A stretch of DNA of 64,000 nt, from assembly GCF_901709675.1 (NCBI RefSeq), contig NC_051108.1, positions 3,756,631-3,820,630 of the forward strand, in the 5' to 3' direction. Positions within the stretch are counted from its first letter, which is position 1. The number at the start of each line of letters is the position of its first letter. Positions 1 through 8,420 of this stretch are shown here, in pieces. Made by a program: the position numbers and the translations under genes. The stretch is from Syngnathus acus. Its lineage: Eukaryota > Chordata > Actinopteri > Syngnathiformes > Syngnathidae. Under the pieces are notes generated by a model, which did not search any database, was not told the DNA's origin, and saw only the letters and a list, made by a program, of their open reading frames with translations.

Positions 1-53
1 GTTAGAGTTAGGGTTAGGGTTAGGGTTAGGGTTAGAGTTAGGGTTAGGGTTAC
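1..53 (+). repeat. Telomere-type (TTAGGG)n tract
   Basis: About eight TTAGGG units, two of them changed to TTAGAG. The vertebrate telomere hexamer is seen directly. The G-rich strand reads left to right, so the tract points into the window rather than off its left edge. Confidence 0.9.
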
Positions 54-566
54 TAACTAGGCTTTCAAAACTAGAGTTAGGGTTAGGGTTTCTAACTAGG
101 CTTTCAAAACTAGGGTTAGGGTTTCCGACTAGGGTTTCCAAGGAGTTTTGCCATCGCTAATTAGGGTTTCAAACTAGGCTCAGGGTTTCCGACTAGGGTT
201 TTAAACCAAGGTTAGGGTTTCAAACTAGGTTTTAAAGCTAGGGTTAGGGTTTCCAACGAGGGTTTCAAACTACTTTTATGGTTTCTAAGATTAGGGTTTC
301 TAACTAGGCTTTCAAAACGAGGGTTAGGGTTTCTGACCAGGGTTTCCAAGGAGTTTTGCCATCGCTAATTAAAGTTTCAAACAAGGGGTAGGGTTTCCGA
401 CTAGGGTTTTAAACCAAGCTTAGGGTTACAAACTAGGTTTTAAAGCTAAGGTTAGGGTTTCCAACGAGGGTTTCAAACTACTTTTAGGGTTTCTAAGATT
501 AGGGTTTCTAACTAGGCTTTCAAAACTAGGGTTAGGGTTTCCGACCAGGGTTTCCAAGGAGTTTTG
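54..566 (+). repeat. 208-bp higher-order satellite derived from TTAGGG
   Basis: Degenerate variants of 'AGGGTTTC' and 'CTAGGGTTAGGG' form a higher-order unit. The marker GAGTTTTGCC recurs at 143, 351 and 559, a period of exactly 208 bp twice. The sequence is TTAGGG-rich throughout, so it probably arose by decay and re-amplification of telomeric DNA. The array stops abruptly at about 566. No gene is seen. Confidence 0.85.
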
Positions 567-640
567 CCATTTACATGGGTTTTGACAATCTTTGTGAGAT
601 AATTAATACTATTGGATGATTAACTTTTAAATAAACCTAA
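567..640 (+). repeat. Left copy of a ~70-bp dispersed sequence
   Basis: Starts TTTACATG and contains CAATCTTTGTGAGA followed by an AT-rich tail with ATAAACC. A diverged direct copy lies at 3722-3795. The two copies bracket the whole satellite/LINE block. Confidence 0.6.
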
Positions 641-740
641 AGAAACAACCAAAACAGCTGAAACTTATAGGTACACCGACATTTTCAGGTGTACCTAATA
701 ACAGGCCACTTTATTAGGGAAATATCACGGTCAAAGGTCA

Positions 741-940
741 CAGGTGTCAAGGTCTAGTCCTCGGGGCCGCATTCCAACATGTTTTCCAAGATTCCCCTCG
801 TTAAATGCACCTGCGTGAAAAGTTTTAGCTCTGCAGAGCGTAAAAATGAACTCATCTTTTCACACAGGTGTGTTTAACGAGGGTAACTTGGAAAACATAT
901 TGGAACGCGGCCCCTCGAGCACTGGAAGTCGACACCCCTG
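741..940. repeat. 200-bp palindromic insert in satellite unit 1
   Basis: Begins CAGGTGTCAAG and ends CGACACCCCTG. The arms are inverted copies containing TTTTCCAAG, CCTCGTTAA and GTGAAAAGTTTTAGCT on the left and their complements on the right. The terminal CAGGTGTCAA / GACACCCCTG pair resembles the ends of the hAT-like MITEs elsewhere in this window. Copy 1 has a more damaged centre than copy 2. Confidence 0.8.
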
Positions 941-1096
941 GTTTAAGTGAAAAGTGCCACACCCGCCCTCACCCCCACTTTCTGATTGGCTGTTTGATCT
1001 GTGATGTCACACGGACGCTCCATTAAGTACGCCGCCATTTTCAAGTGTACCTAATAGCAGACCACTTTATTAGGGAAATACCATGGTCAAAGGTCA

Positions 1097-1296
1097 CAGG
1101 TGTCAAGCTCTAGTCCTCGGGGCTGCATTCCAACATGTTTTCCAAGATTCCCTCGTTAAGTGCACCTGCGTGAAAAGTTTTAGCTCCTGCAGAATGTGAA
1201 AGGAGCTAAAACTTTTCACGCAGGTGCGCTTAACGAGGGTAACTTGGAAAACATATTGGAACGCGGCCCCTCGAGGACTGGCGGTCGACACCCCTG
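1097..1296. repeat. 200-bp palindromic insert in satellite unit 2
   Basis: Same element as at 741-940 and the same length. The arms are nearly perfect inverted repeats over about 70 bp each, meeting around 1190-1205 at CTCCTGCAGAATGTGAAAGG. It could extrude as a long hairpin. No open frame with protein character is present; frames here simply read through the palindrome. Confidence 0.85.
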
Positions 1297-1876
1297 GTTT
1301 AAATGAAAAGTGCCACACCCGCCCTCACCCCCACTTTCTGATTGGCTGTTTGATATGTGACGTCACACGGACACTCCATTAGGTACACCACCATTTACAA
1401 GTGTACCTAATAACAGGCCACTTCATTAGGGAAAAATCATGGTCAAAGCTTAAATGAAAGTGAAAAGTGCCACACCCGCCCTCACCCCCACTTTCTGATT
1501 GGCTGTTTAATCTGTGACGTCACTTGGACACTCCATTAGGTACACCGCCATTTTCAGGTGTACCTAATAACAGGCCAGTTCATTAGGGAAAAATCATGGC
1601 CAAAGCTGAACTGAAAGTGAAAAGTGCCACACCCGCCCTCACCCCCACTTTCTGATTGGCTGGTTGATCTGTGACGTCACTCGGACACTCCATTAGGTAC
1701 ACCGCCATTTTCAAGTGTACCTAATAACAGGCCAGTTCATTAGGGAAAAATCATGGCCAAAGCTGAACTGAAAGTGAAAAGTGCCACACCCGCCCTCACC
1801 CCCACCTCCTGATTGGCTGGTTTATCTGTGACGTCACACGGACACTCCATTAGGTACACCACCATTTTCAGGTGTA

Positions 1877-2395
1877 AAATAAGATAATCCTTTATTATTC
1901 TCTCAATGGGGAAACTCCTATGTTTGCAGCAGTACACTTAACATATACACACACACAGGCATACGGGGAAGGGGGTAAAAGATTTTAAAAAAGTAGAAGG
2001 TATATATAATCAAAAAATATGGACAGTATATACAAAATACACAATATACAGTGGAGAGAAAAAAAAAATTAGATAAAAAAATAGTGCAAAGGAAGAAAAA
2101 GAAACAGTGCAAAAAAAGCAGGTAAAAAGAGTGTGAGGTAGACAGATATTGCACATAGTATGATTGCACATATGGTTATTGCACGTTATTTTGTCCGTTA
2201 GCTACAGTCTGGTTGTACAGTCTGATGGCAGCAGGGAGGAAGGACCTGCGATGCCTCTCGGTGGTGCATCGTGGGTGACGAAGCCGGTCACTGATGGAGC
2301 TCTCCAGGGCTCTGACAGTCTCATGAAGGGGGTGGAAGACATTGTCCATGATGGAGGACAGCTTAGCCACCATCCTCCTCTCCCCCACCACCTAA
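1877..2395 (-). mobile_element. 5'-truncated fish non-LTR retrotransposon (LINE) 3' end
   Basis: Read on the minus strand, 2391-2176 encodes the C-terminal tail of a LINE-type reverse transcriptase protein. It has the order HPLHETV, SDRLRHPRC, ERHRRSFLPAAIRLYN, typical of the ends of fish L2/CR1-like ORF2 proteins. A 3' UTR follows, then the characteristic tail CCCCATTGAGAGAATAATAA with AAAGGATTATCTTATTTTA. The 5' part of ORF2 is missing, so this is a dead 5'-truncated insertion. It interrupts the last satellite unit. The exact clade (L2 or a relative) is inference. Confidence 0.75.
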
Positions 2396-2744
2396 TAACT
2401 TTATGCATTTTTTTGTACGTGTCAAGAATGTGTATTTGACTACTTGCTCTTTATTTTGGGGGACACCAACACAATGTCAGATTTTTGTTTTCATGCCCAA
2501 AAAAAATAAAAACAAGGAATAAAACACCAGACAAGTTTTAACATAAATGTTTATTAAAATAATAATAGTAAATTTTAAACCAGCAATCTAATATGAAATT
2601 GCAGTAGATATATTGGATATATATATATTTAGGCGTGTATATGCATACACGTTATTTAAAAACTACTGTGTTATAAAATAAAGATTACCCAAAGAGAAGC
2701 ATAATCTCCCCGCTGTTGCATAACGGCGCATCCTTTCATGCAAT
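2396..2744. other. AT-rich spacer, nothing recognised
   Basis: AT-rich sequence with a short ATATATATAT tract near 2615. No gene, RNA or clear repeat is seen. Confidence 0.5.
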
Positions 2745-3500
2745 AAAGTTAGCCGTTAGCATAAAAGAAGTGGTGTTTCTGTGAGTGGTTCTTTCTTTCC
2801 TTGGCAAATGGTAGATCGACATTCTGGCTTACATAGTTCACGCCAGGAACGAGACGCAACACGTTCACAGACTGATCCGTTGATGCACGGGAAGGAAGGC
2901 AGTTGACTCGTTCATGAACGGGAAAGTCAGGATTCGTTCCCTCAATGGTCCGTTCTCGCGATGAACTGGAAAAGCAAATCACTGACTCGTTCGCTCACAT
3001 ATCCGTTCAGTTAGTGAACGGGAAATGCAATTCGCGACTCGTTCGTGAACGGGAAGTTACGTCATTTTCTTCTTCGTTTTGTTTTACGGCGAGGTGGCAC
3101 CAGCTTCAATGCGCATTACCGACACCTACTGGTTGAAGTCACGTGATGATGTTATGGAATCTCCCATTGATCCGACGGATGAGTAGACTAGCAGTTATTT
3201 CTGCAAGTCTTACCAGCACAAAGATTGTTTTAGGTGTCAAGCGGCCGTGCCGTCCCCTTGCCACCCTCTCGCCTTCAGAGGGTCGTTGACGTTGAAGTCA
3301 TATGAACTGAAAAAGGAACGAACCACTTTATTCACGACACGTTCGTGAACGGGAAGTGACGTCATTTTCTTCTTCGTTTTGTTTTACGGCGAGGTGGCAC
3401 CAGCTTCAATGCGCATTACCGACACCTACTGGTTGAAGTCATACGCACTGAAAAAAGAACGAATCACTTTAGGAACAAATCGTTTACTCACGAGTTAACA
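2745..3500 (+). repeat. GTGAACGGGAA-rich repeat block with a 300-bp-spaced direct repeat
   Basis: The motif GTTCGTGAACGGGAAG or variants occur near 2910, 3012, 3038 and 3339, along with several GAACGAATC-type words. About 105 bp (3035-3140) recurs almost unchanged at 3335-3440, offset by exactly 300 bp. It includes TTTTCTTCTTCGTTTTG and CAATGCGCATTACCGACACC. This is probably a nonautonomous DNA transposon or local satellite; I cannot name the family. Confidence 0.65.
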
Positions 3501-3502
3501 CT

Positions 3503-3725
3503 ACTTTTAATAGTGCAAGGACTGTTACCAAAACAGGACACCTCAAATTTAACACCAATATATTGAATTTACACAGCAAAAATCATCCACTGGAGGGCGC
3601 CAAAAGCCCACTTTACTTTTAATAGTGCAAGGACTGTTACAAAACAGAACACCTCAAATTTAACACGAATATATTGAATTCAGACAGCAAAAATCATCCA
3701 CTGGAGGGCGCCAAAAGCCCACTTT
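3503..3725 (+). repeat. Two-copy 112-bp tandem repeat
   Basis: ACTTTTAATAGTGCAAGGAC starts at 3503 and again at 3615. Both copies run through CATCCACTGGAGGGCGCC to AAAAGCCCACTTTA. The copies differ at only a few bases, so the duplication is young. Confidence 0.85.
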
Positions 3726-3795
3726 ACATGCTTTTTGCCAATCTTTGTGAGAAAATAATGAATCAGATTTTTTTTATTTAAAAAATAAACTGAAC
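3722..3795 (+). repeat. Right copy of the ~70-bp dispersed sequence
   Basis: TTTACATG, then CAATCTTTGTGAGA, then an AT tail with AATAAACTGAACC. It is a diverged direct copy of 567-640. Together the two copies flank the 3-kb satellite/LINE block. Confidence 0.6.
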
Positions 3796-3927
3796 CCCTC
3801 CCACCCCCCAGACGTTTTCAGGGTAAAGACCTAGTGTCCCAATTCTTTTGTCCATATAGGTTCTGTTTACCAGTGTTGCATAACATTTTAAAATTATTCC
3901 TATAATTGCATAATCAAACTTCCCATA

Positions 3928-4540
3928 TTGAGGATGACATTCCTCAGAAATAAATTTTGGATCAATCGAGTCAGCAGGACCAAGTTTCCATCAGCTCAAG
4001 GTTTGTTTGAATGTCTGGAGAGGATTAGTGAGCAGAAATTTTGGAAACAAAAAGGTGTCCAGGAAGCCCATGTGGTAACCCTTCCAAGAAAGAGGCCATC
4101 ATGTCACGGATGTACATTGCAAAACGCCCACTGCAGGCAACCTCGCAAATAATAGGAAAGAAGGTCTGATTGACCTTACAGCCTCCGGGTCCGCTGAAGG
4201 CATCAGTCAGGAGATCCGATCATGGCTGGAGAATGGCTCCGAGGATCATGGCTGCAGCAAAACACAAGTTGATGAGGGTCATTTCTCCATGAGCTCTGAG
4301 GAAGGGATTTGTCATCACTGGACTCAGAGGAGTTGGATGACAACAGCTACATCACGGACCTGAGCAAAAACTTTTTCTACCACACACTCAGGACAGGAAA
4401 GACATGTCAAGAGTTGACAAGGAAATAGTACCAGAAATGATCCTGGATGGAGAAGAAGCAGATCATCTGCACGTCTCCGACTTCCTGGCGTCGTCGACTC
4501 TTAAGAGGGAGTGAGAAGAATGATGAGACGGATTACAGTG
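3928..4540 (+). pseudogene. Decayed coding-like sequence, unassigned
   Basis: Three protein-like stretches follow one another on the plus strand in shifted frames. 3928-4152 is open, including ISEQKFWKQKGVQ. About 4181-4320 reads SQEIRSWLENGSEDH and similar. 4300-4425 reads DSEELDDNSYITDLSKNFFY, and 4401-4512 reads VDKEIVPEMILDGEEADHLH in the next frame before a stop. The charged, low-complexity-free composition and the sense of continuity across the shift near 4400 suggest a relic exon or processed fragment of a real gene. I do not recognise the family. No splice-flanked intact frame is visible. It could also be chance. Confidence 0.3.
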
Positions 4541-6535
4541 AAGGAAAGAAGGACAAACCTCAGATTGGAAACCTGATATTGAGAAAAATGCCTTGAAAGC
4601 TCCCATATCAGGTACACGTTTTTGTGTGTGCATTTTTCCAACGGCAAGGAAAGATTCTTCAATTTTCTGCTCTCGCTCATGACATAAGCCCATTAGAGGT
4701 GGAACTGCTCCTGTTGCTGTGGATCCTGCTCTCCGTCTGCCTCAAATGAGCCTTTGAATTACCCGGCGGTACACTCTTATTATTAAAATGTACCACGGGC
4801 CGAATTAGGCATTTGTATCTAAGGATGACTCTCTGTATCTGTGTCACACAATTTCCCTCAAGACAACATTTAATGACTCCATTTGGTCATCTCACTGCTA
4901 ACAGATGTTCAACATCACATCCCACAAACACGCATGTTAGTTAAACTGAAGACTCTTAATAGCCCGTTCTAGTTTGATTTTTAATGGCTGAGATGCTTGA
5001 TATATATGCTCATTATTCCTGGACTTGTTGTTCCCGGTTTTACCACACGATGGCACTACACCATCACGAATAGCGTCTGCTTAAAATCCCAATTTACCTG
5101 TTGTCTAATTATGAACTGCACTGACACGATGAGATTAATCTAATCATACCTAATGAGCACTTTGATATTTCATGCTCCAGCTACTCCCTCCCATCTTAAG
5201 AGACCATATGATCAATTATCAAGCTCCAATATGATATAGCCTATTTATGATTTAAAAAGGTAATTGACCCAGAATGTTTCGGTACTTTTATAAATAGCGA
5301 CGTATATAACTAAAGTACGGAGCCATCGAAGCATTCATTCTATTTTCTACTAGTTTGCTGAATTGTCCATGGACCAGGATGCTCTTTGTCTTCATTAGTA
5401 AGACAATTAGTGCAGTAGTAGAACAAATGGGGCATTAAAAGGACTAAAGTGCACCAGTTCAACAACTACTAAGTATGTTCTTGAGCAGCTGTACTCAAGC
5501 TACTCTACGTGAAGCAAAATTACATAAGTGTTCAAAATCCATGTTGACTATTTAAAAGGGGATCTGGGTTTGCACACACACGCTTATTATTTTTTTTTTC
5601 TACGAAACTAAAAAAGCAGACTGCCGCTGTTTGCTTGAAATTCAGCCCATGGGTCAAAAGCTCATCCCGAGAGATCAATAGACTTTCAGCACCACCCACT
5701 CACAGAGCAAAGAGAGCAACACTTCACAAAAACCGGAGGTTGGCCTGTCTCCTCTGAAATCAACTCGAAGAATGAGGTCAAGATCTGTGAAGAAAAGTAG
5801 TCACTCTATGTCTTTTATGGACGGTTTAACATTCACGCCGTGCCTAGAAAGTTTTGAAATGTTTAGGGATCTAATTTGGTCTTCACATCCATTGCTGGGC
5901 TGGAGCCTAATTGTAAAATTAACCTGTATTCTGGATTTATAGAAATTGTTTATCCACATCTGATGAAGGCTAGCAGCACGATGAAGTAGTGGTTAGCATG
6001 TCAGGTTTGAATCTCGGCTCCATGTCCCCCAACTAGAGTCTGCACCCTCCTCCCGTGCTCTTTCTCCCACATTCTACCAACATGCTTAAATTTGAAAGCA
6101 GACAGAAAAAGCCTTAGGTGAATCTGCAAAAATATATATTCATATTTCAGCTGAATGAAAATTTATCAATATACTTTATTGTAAAATATTTAATACTTTC
6201 TTAAATTATTTTGTTGTCAATAAAATAGCATGAAGTGTTACCTCTTTGCAGTATGTTTCCATTTTTATATAATTTCCATTCATCTTCCTTTATAAATTAC
6301 ACATAAATCAGTCACAACCTCCAGCTTGCAGCATCTTAGAAGTTCAAATTCTCCTCAGGTACGACTCATGTGAGTGATGCAACTGATCTTGACGGAATGC
6401 CACTCTCAAAGATAATCGGCAGCCCCTTGAGGACTCTTGAGGCAGGATGAGTGTTTTCATTATTTTCAATTTTAAAGCAGCATTTATTTTTCTCCTCTCC
6501 CATGTTCCTTCTTCCTGGGGCGCATATAATAAAAG
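4541..6535. other. Unique AT-rich spacer with a SINE relic
   Basis: No gene recognised. The only repeat I can support is the V-SINE head near 5975-6092. A (AT)-rich stretch lies near 6130-6200. Confidence 0.5.
5975..6092 (+). mobile_element. Degenerate V-SINE (tRNA-derived) fragment
   Basis: AGTAGTGGTTAGCATGTC (A box-like) and GGTTTGAATCTCGG (B box-like) match the tRNA-type head of teleost V-SINEs. A worn core follows with CCCGTGCTCTTTCTCCCAC. The 3' end is not clear. Confidence 0.5.
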
Positions 6536-6925
6536 AAGCTGTTCTGAGGGGATGTTAATTAAAAAGCACGGCGGATGCCCGAGAGATGTAATTATTTATT
6601 AGCGTGCTTAAATAGCATACATTTCTTACTTATTGTATGTCTTGTAATGTAACTCTGCTAATGGCTCTGTTTGTGTCTTTATTTTCTTCGAAACGTCTCT
6701 GCTACTACTCCATGTAATTAGGTAACAAAAATTAAATCATATATCTATATAATATATATTTATATATATACACACAAGCATGGGCAATTGAAAGAAATTG
6801 CTCATTGTGTACCGTACATGGTGCATGGATGTAACATGTACCACATGCAATCGAATGTGTCCACAATACGGAGGTCACGTCCTCTGGAGAGGCCATGCAG
6901 TACAGTATATCGATCCCATCGCATG
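6536..6925 (+). repeat. Left copy of the noncoding duplication flanking the serpin
   Basis: Contains AATTAAAAAGCACGG, ATTATTTATTAGCGTGCTTA, CGTCTCTGCTACTACTCC and, further on, CCACATGCAATCG with GTCCTCTGG and GCAGTACAGTATAT. The same words recur in the same order and orientation at 10247-10705. Divergence is substantial, so the event is old. No coding frame is seen in either copy. Confidence 0.75.
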
Positions 6926-7542
6926 AAACACTCTTAATTATTGAATTTGAAATAATCGATCAAATCAAATTAAAATAAAGAGGTGGGAGGCGACAATGGC
7001 ACGAAAAACCTCGTTTTACACGGTGTCCTTTTTTGTATATGAAATTAATATGACATTATTTTGCTTGATACAAAAAACTACTGCAATTTAGTGAAATTTC
7101 TAAATCCACTCTATGTTGTATTGGTTGCAATAAAATCCCAAGCCGTAAACTGTTGATACCCTATCAGAGATACCAGACTGAATGAAATCCTTTATCATTT
7201 TCACATATTTAGCGAAACAGTAAACAAAAACAAATTGACATACTGACCTGTGGGTAGTTTGGACCTAAAAATCAAACGTTTAAAGTTGAAAGCCGCAGCT
7301 ATTTGGAAGGAAGATAACTATTCCGTCAGCTCAAGACTTCCAATGGAAAGTTTGCATGTCTGCCTTCTGCTTGTGTTTTTTTTCCTAAAAACTACATGTA
7401 CGTAGTAACATTTATTTTTTGTTATAAAGGTTTGAAAAAAACAAAAATAAAACTTTTGTTTTGGTTTTCTGTACACAAAGTGTGGCTTTTGGGATAGTCC
7501 GGCACGCATTATTTACTTTTACATTGATTACTATGGAAAACT
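6926..7542. other. AT-rich spacer upstream of the serpin
   Basis: No gene or clear repeat seen. Confidence 0.45.
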
Positions 7543-7622
7543 GTGCTTCGACTTACAAACATTTCTACTTACAAACCCGACCACGGAACCAATTAGGTTC
7601 GTAAGTTGAGGTACCACTGTAA
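7543..7622 (-). mobile_element. MITE end of the 'TTCGTAAGTTGAGGTACCACTG' type
   Basis: On the minus strand it reads CAGTGGTACCTCAACTTACG and then repeats the theme TTTGTAAGTCGAAGC. This terminal sequence is widespread among animal MITEs. Only one end is present, so it is a fragment. It lies about 230 bp upstream of the serpin promoter. Confidence 0.5.
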
Positions 7623-7818
7623 TACATATTGAAGTGATACAACAGCATAATGTAGATTGTGTACACTGTAAAAGTAAAATATTATCACCACAGCATCCAG
7701 GCATCTGTTTCCAAAAAGACTTTTCAGCCCTTTTTTGCATGTCTTAGTTGTGTTACATCAGCGAGGATGGTCCAGACAGATAACGTATCTCTTTGCTAGG
7801 ACAGAGGCAGGTCTGCTG

Positions 7819-7861
7819 GTAAATCTTTAACTTATGTGACTATCAGAGGAGGGGTATAAAA
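7819..7861 (+). promoter_or_regulatory. Serpin A1 core promoter: HNF1-like site and TATA box
   Basis: GTAAATCTTTAAC at 7819-7831 matches the palindromic HNF1 site GTTAATNATTAAC at 10 of 12 informative positions. TATAAAA lies at 7855-7861, which puts the start of transcription near 7883-7890. Mammalian alpha-1-antitrypsin liver promoters also use an HNF1 site some 60-75 bp upstream of the start. The match to that arrangement is inference from spacing. Confidence 0.65.
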
Positions 7862-7883
7862 TGGAGAAAATTTTGATGTTCTG

Positions 7884-7908
7884 TCCGCAGCAAAGAGGAC
7901 GTTTAAAG
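7884..7908 (+). other. serpina1: Serpin A1 5'-UTR exon 1
   Basis: Short noncoding exon. Its 3' end is the donor AAAG/GTAAGA at 7908/7909. The 5' end is only estimated from the TATA box. The intron runs 7909-8411 (503 bp) to the acceptor TGGACAG and contains a possible hAT-like terminus (CAGGGGTCAGCAA near 8100). A noncoding first exon followed by an ATG-bearing exon 2 is the usual serpin clade A layout. Confidence 0.65.
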
Positions 7909-8420
7909 GTAAGAAATACTTTTGTCACATAATCTAATCTGAACTAATCTCAAGACTCTGGGTGGATTGTACTCTGAATGAAACGTTTTGGTTATCACTG
8001 TCCTACCTTTACTTTTTGTTGCCCTACCATTCACTTTTCCATTTTTCCCCTCCATCTAAAAACACAAAAGCCCAATGTTTTGGATGTAACACTTTAGATC
8101 AGGGGTCAGCAATCCGTAGTGCACCATACATGATTCAAATAATCCGATAACCAGCTGCATAACAATCCTGATCATTTGAAGGAGAGGAAATATGTTGTGT
8201 ATGTAGATCAATAGCTTCTTCCTTCTCCTTTTTTGAACATTTTGATTTATTTGTCTTATTGGCATAACATGAAATTCTGTGAAAATGTGAAAAAAATTAT
8301 TTTGTGTTTGGTCGATCTCATGTTCAAAAATAAACTTCAACTCTTGTATATATAATAATGATATGTTTGCTTCTCTGTTGATCTTGCCTTTTTTTCAATT
8401 GTTCTGGACAGGCTGTAAAG

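Larger units (their letters stand above)
669..1876 (+). repeat. Tandem satellite with 356-bp and 157-bp units
   Basis: Units begin with AGGTACACC (or a variant) at 669, 1025, 1381, 1538, 1695 and 1852. Spacings are therefore 356, 356, 157, 157 and 157 bp. Each unit has a short hairpin-capable start (AGGTACACC ... GGTGTACCT), the block GTGCCACACCCGCCCTCACC, and GATTGGCTG followed by GTGACGTCAC. The two long units equal a short unit plus about 199 bp of palindromic insert. The sixth unit is cut off by the LINE 3' end. Confidence 0.9.

Noticed and set aside
1-53. The window starts at a true telomere
   Set aside because: The strand orientation of TTAGGG is the reverse of a left chromosome end.
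1103-1318. 71-residue open frame in the satellite
   Set aside because: It lies entirely within the palindrome and has mirrored residues from the inverted arms. There is no protein character.
669-1876. CRISPR-like array
   Set aside because: Units are 157 or 356 bp with no short repeat/unique spacer pattern, and the DNA is eukaryotic.
3829-3862. Tc1-like terminus (TAGTGTCCCAATTCTTTTG)
   Set aside because: It is short and single-ended. The resemblance to Tc1-type ends is suggestive but too weak to list as an element.
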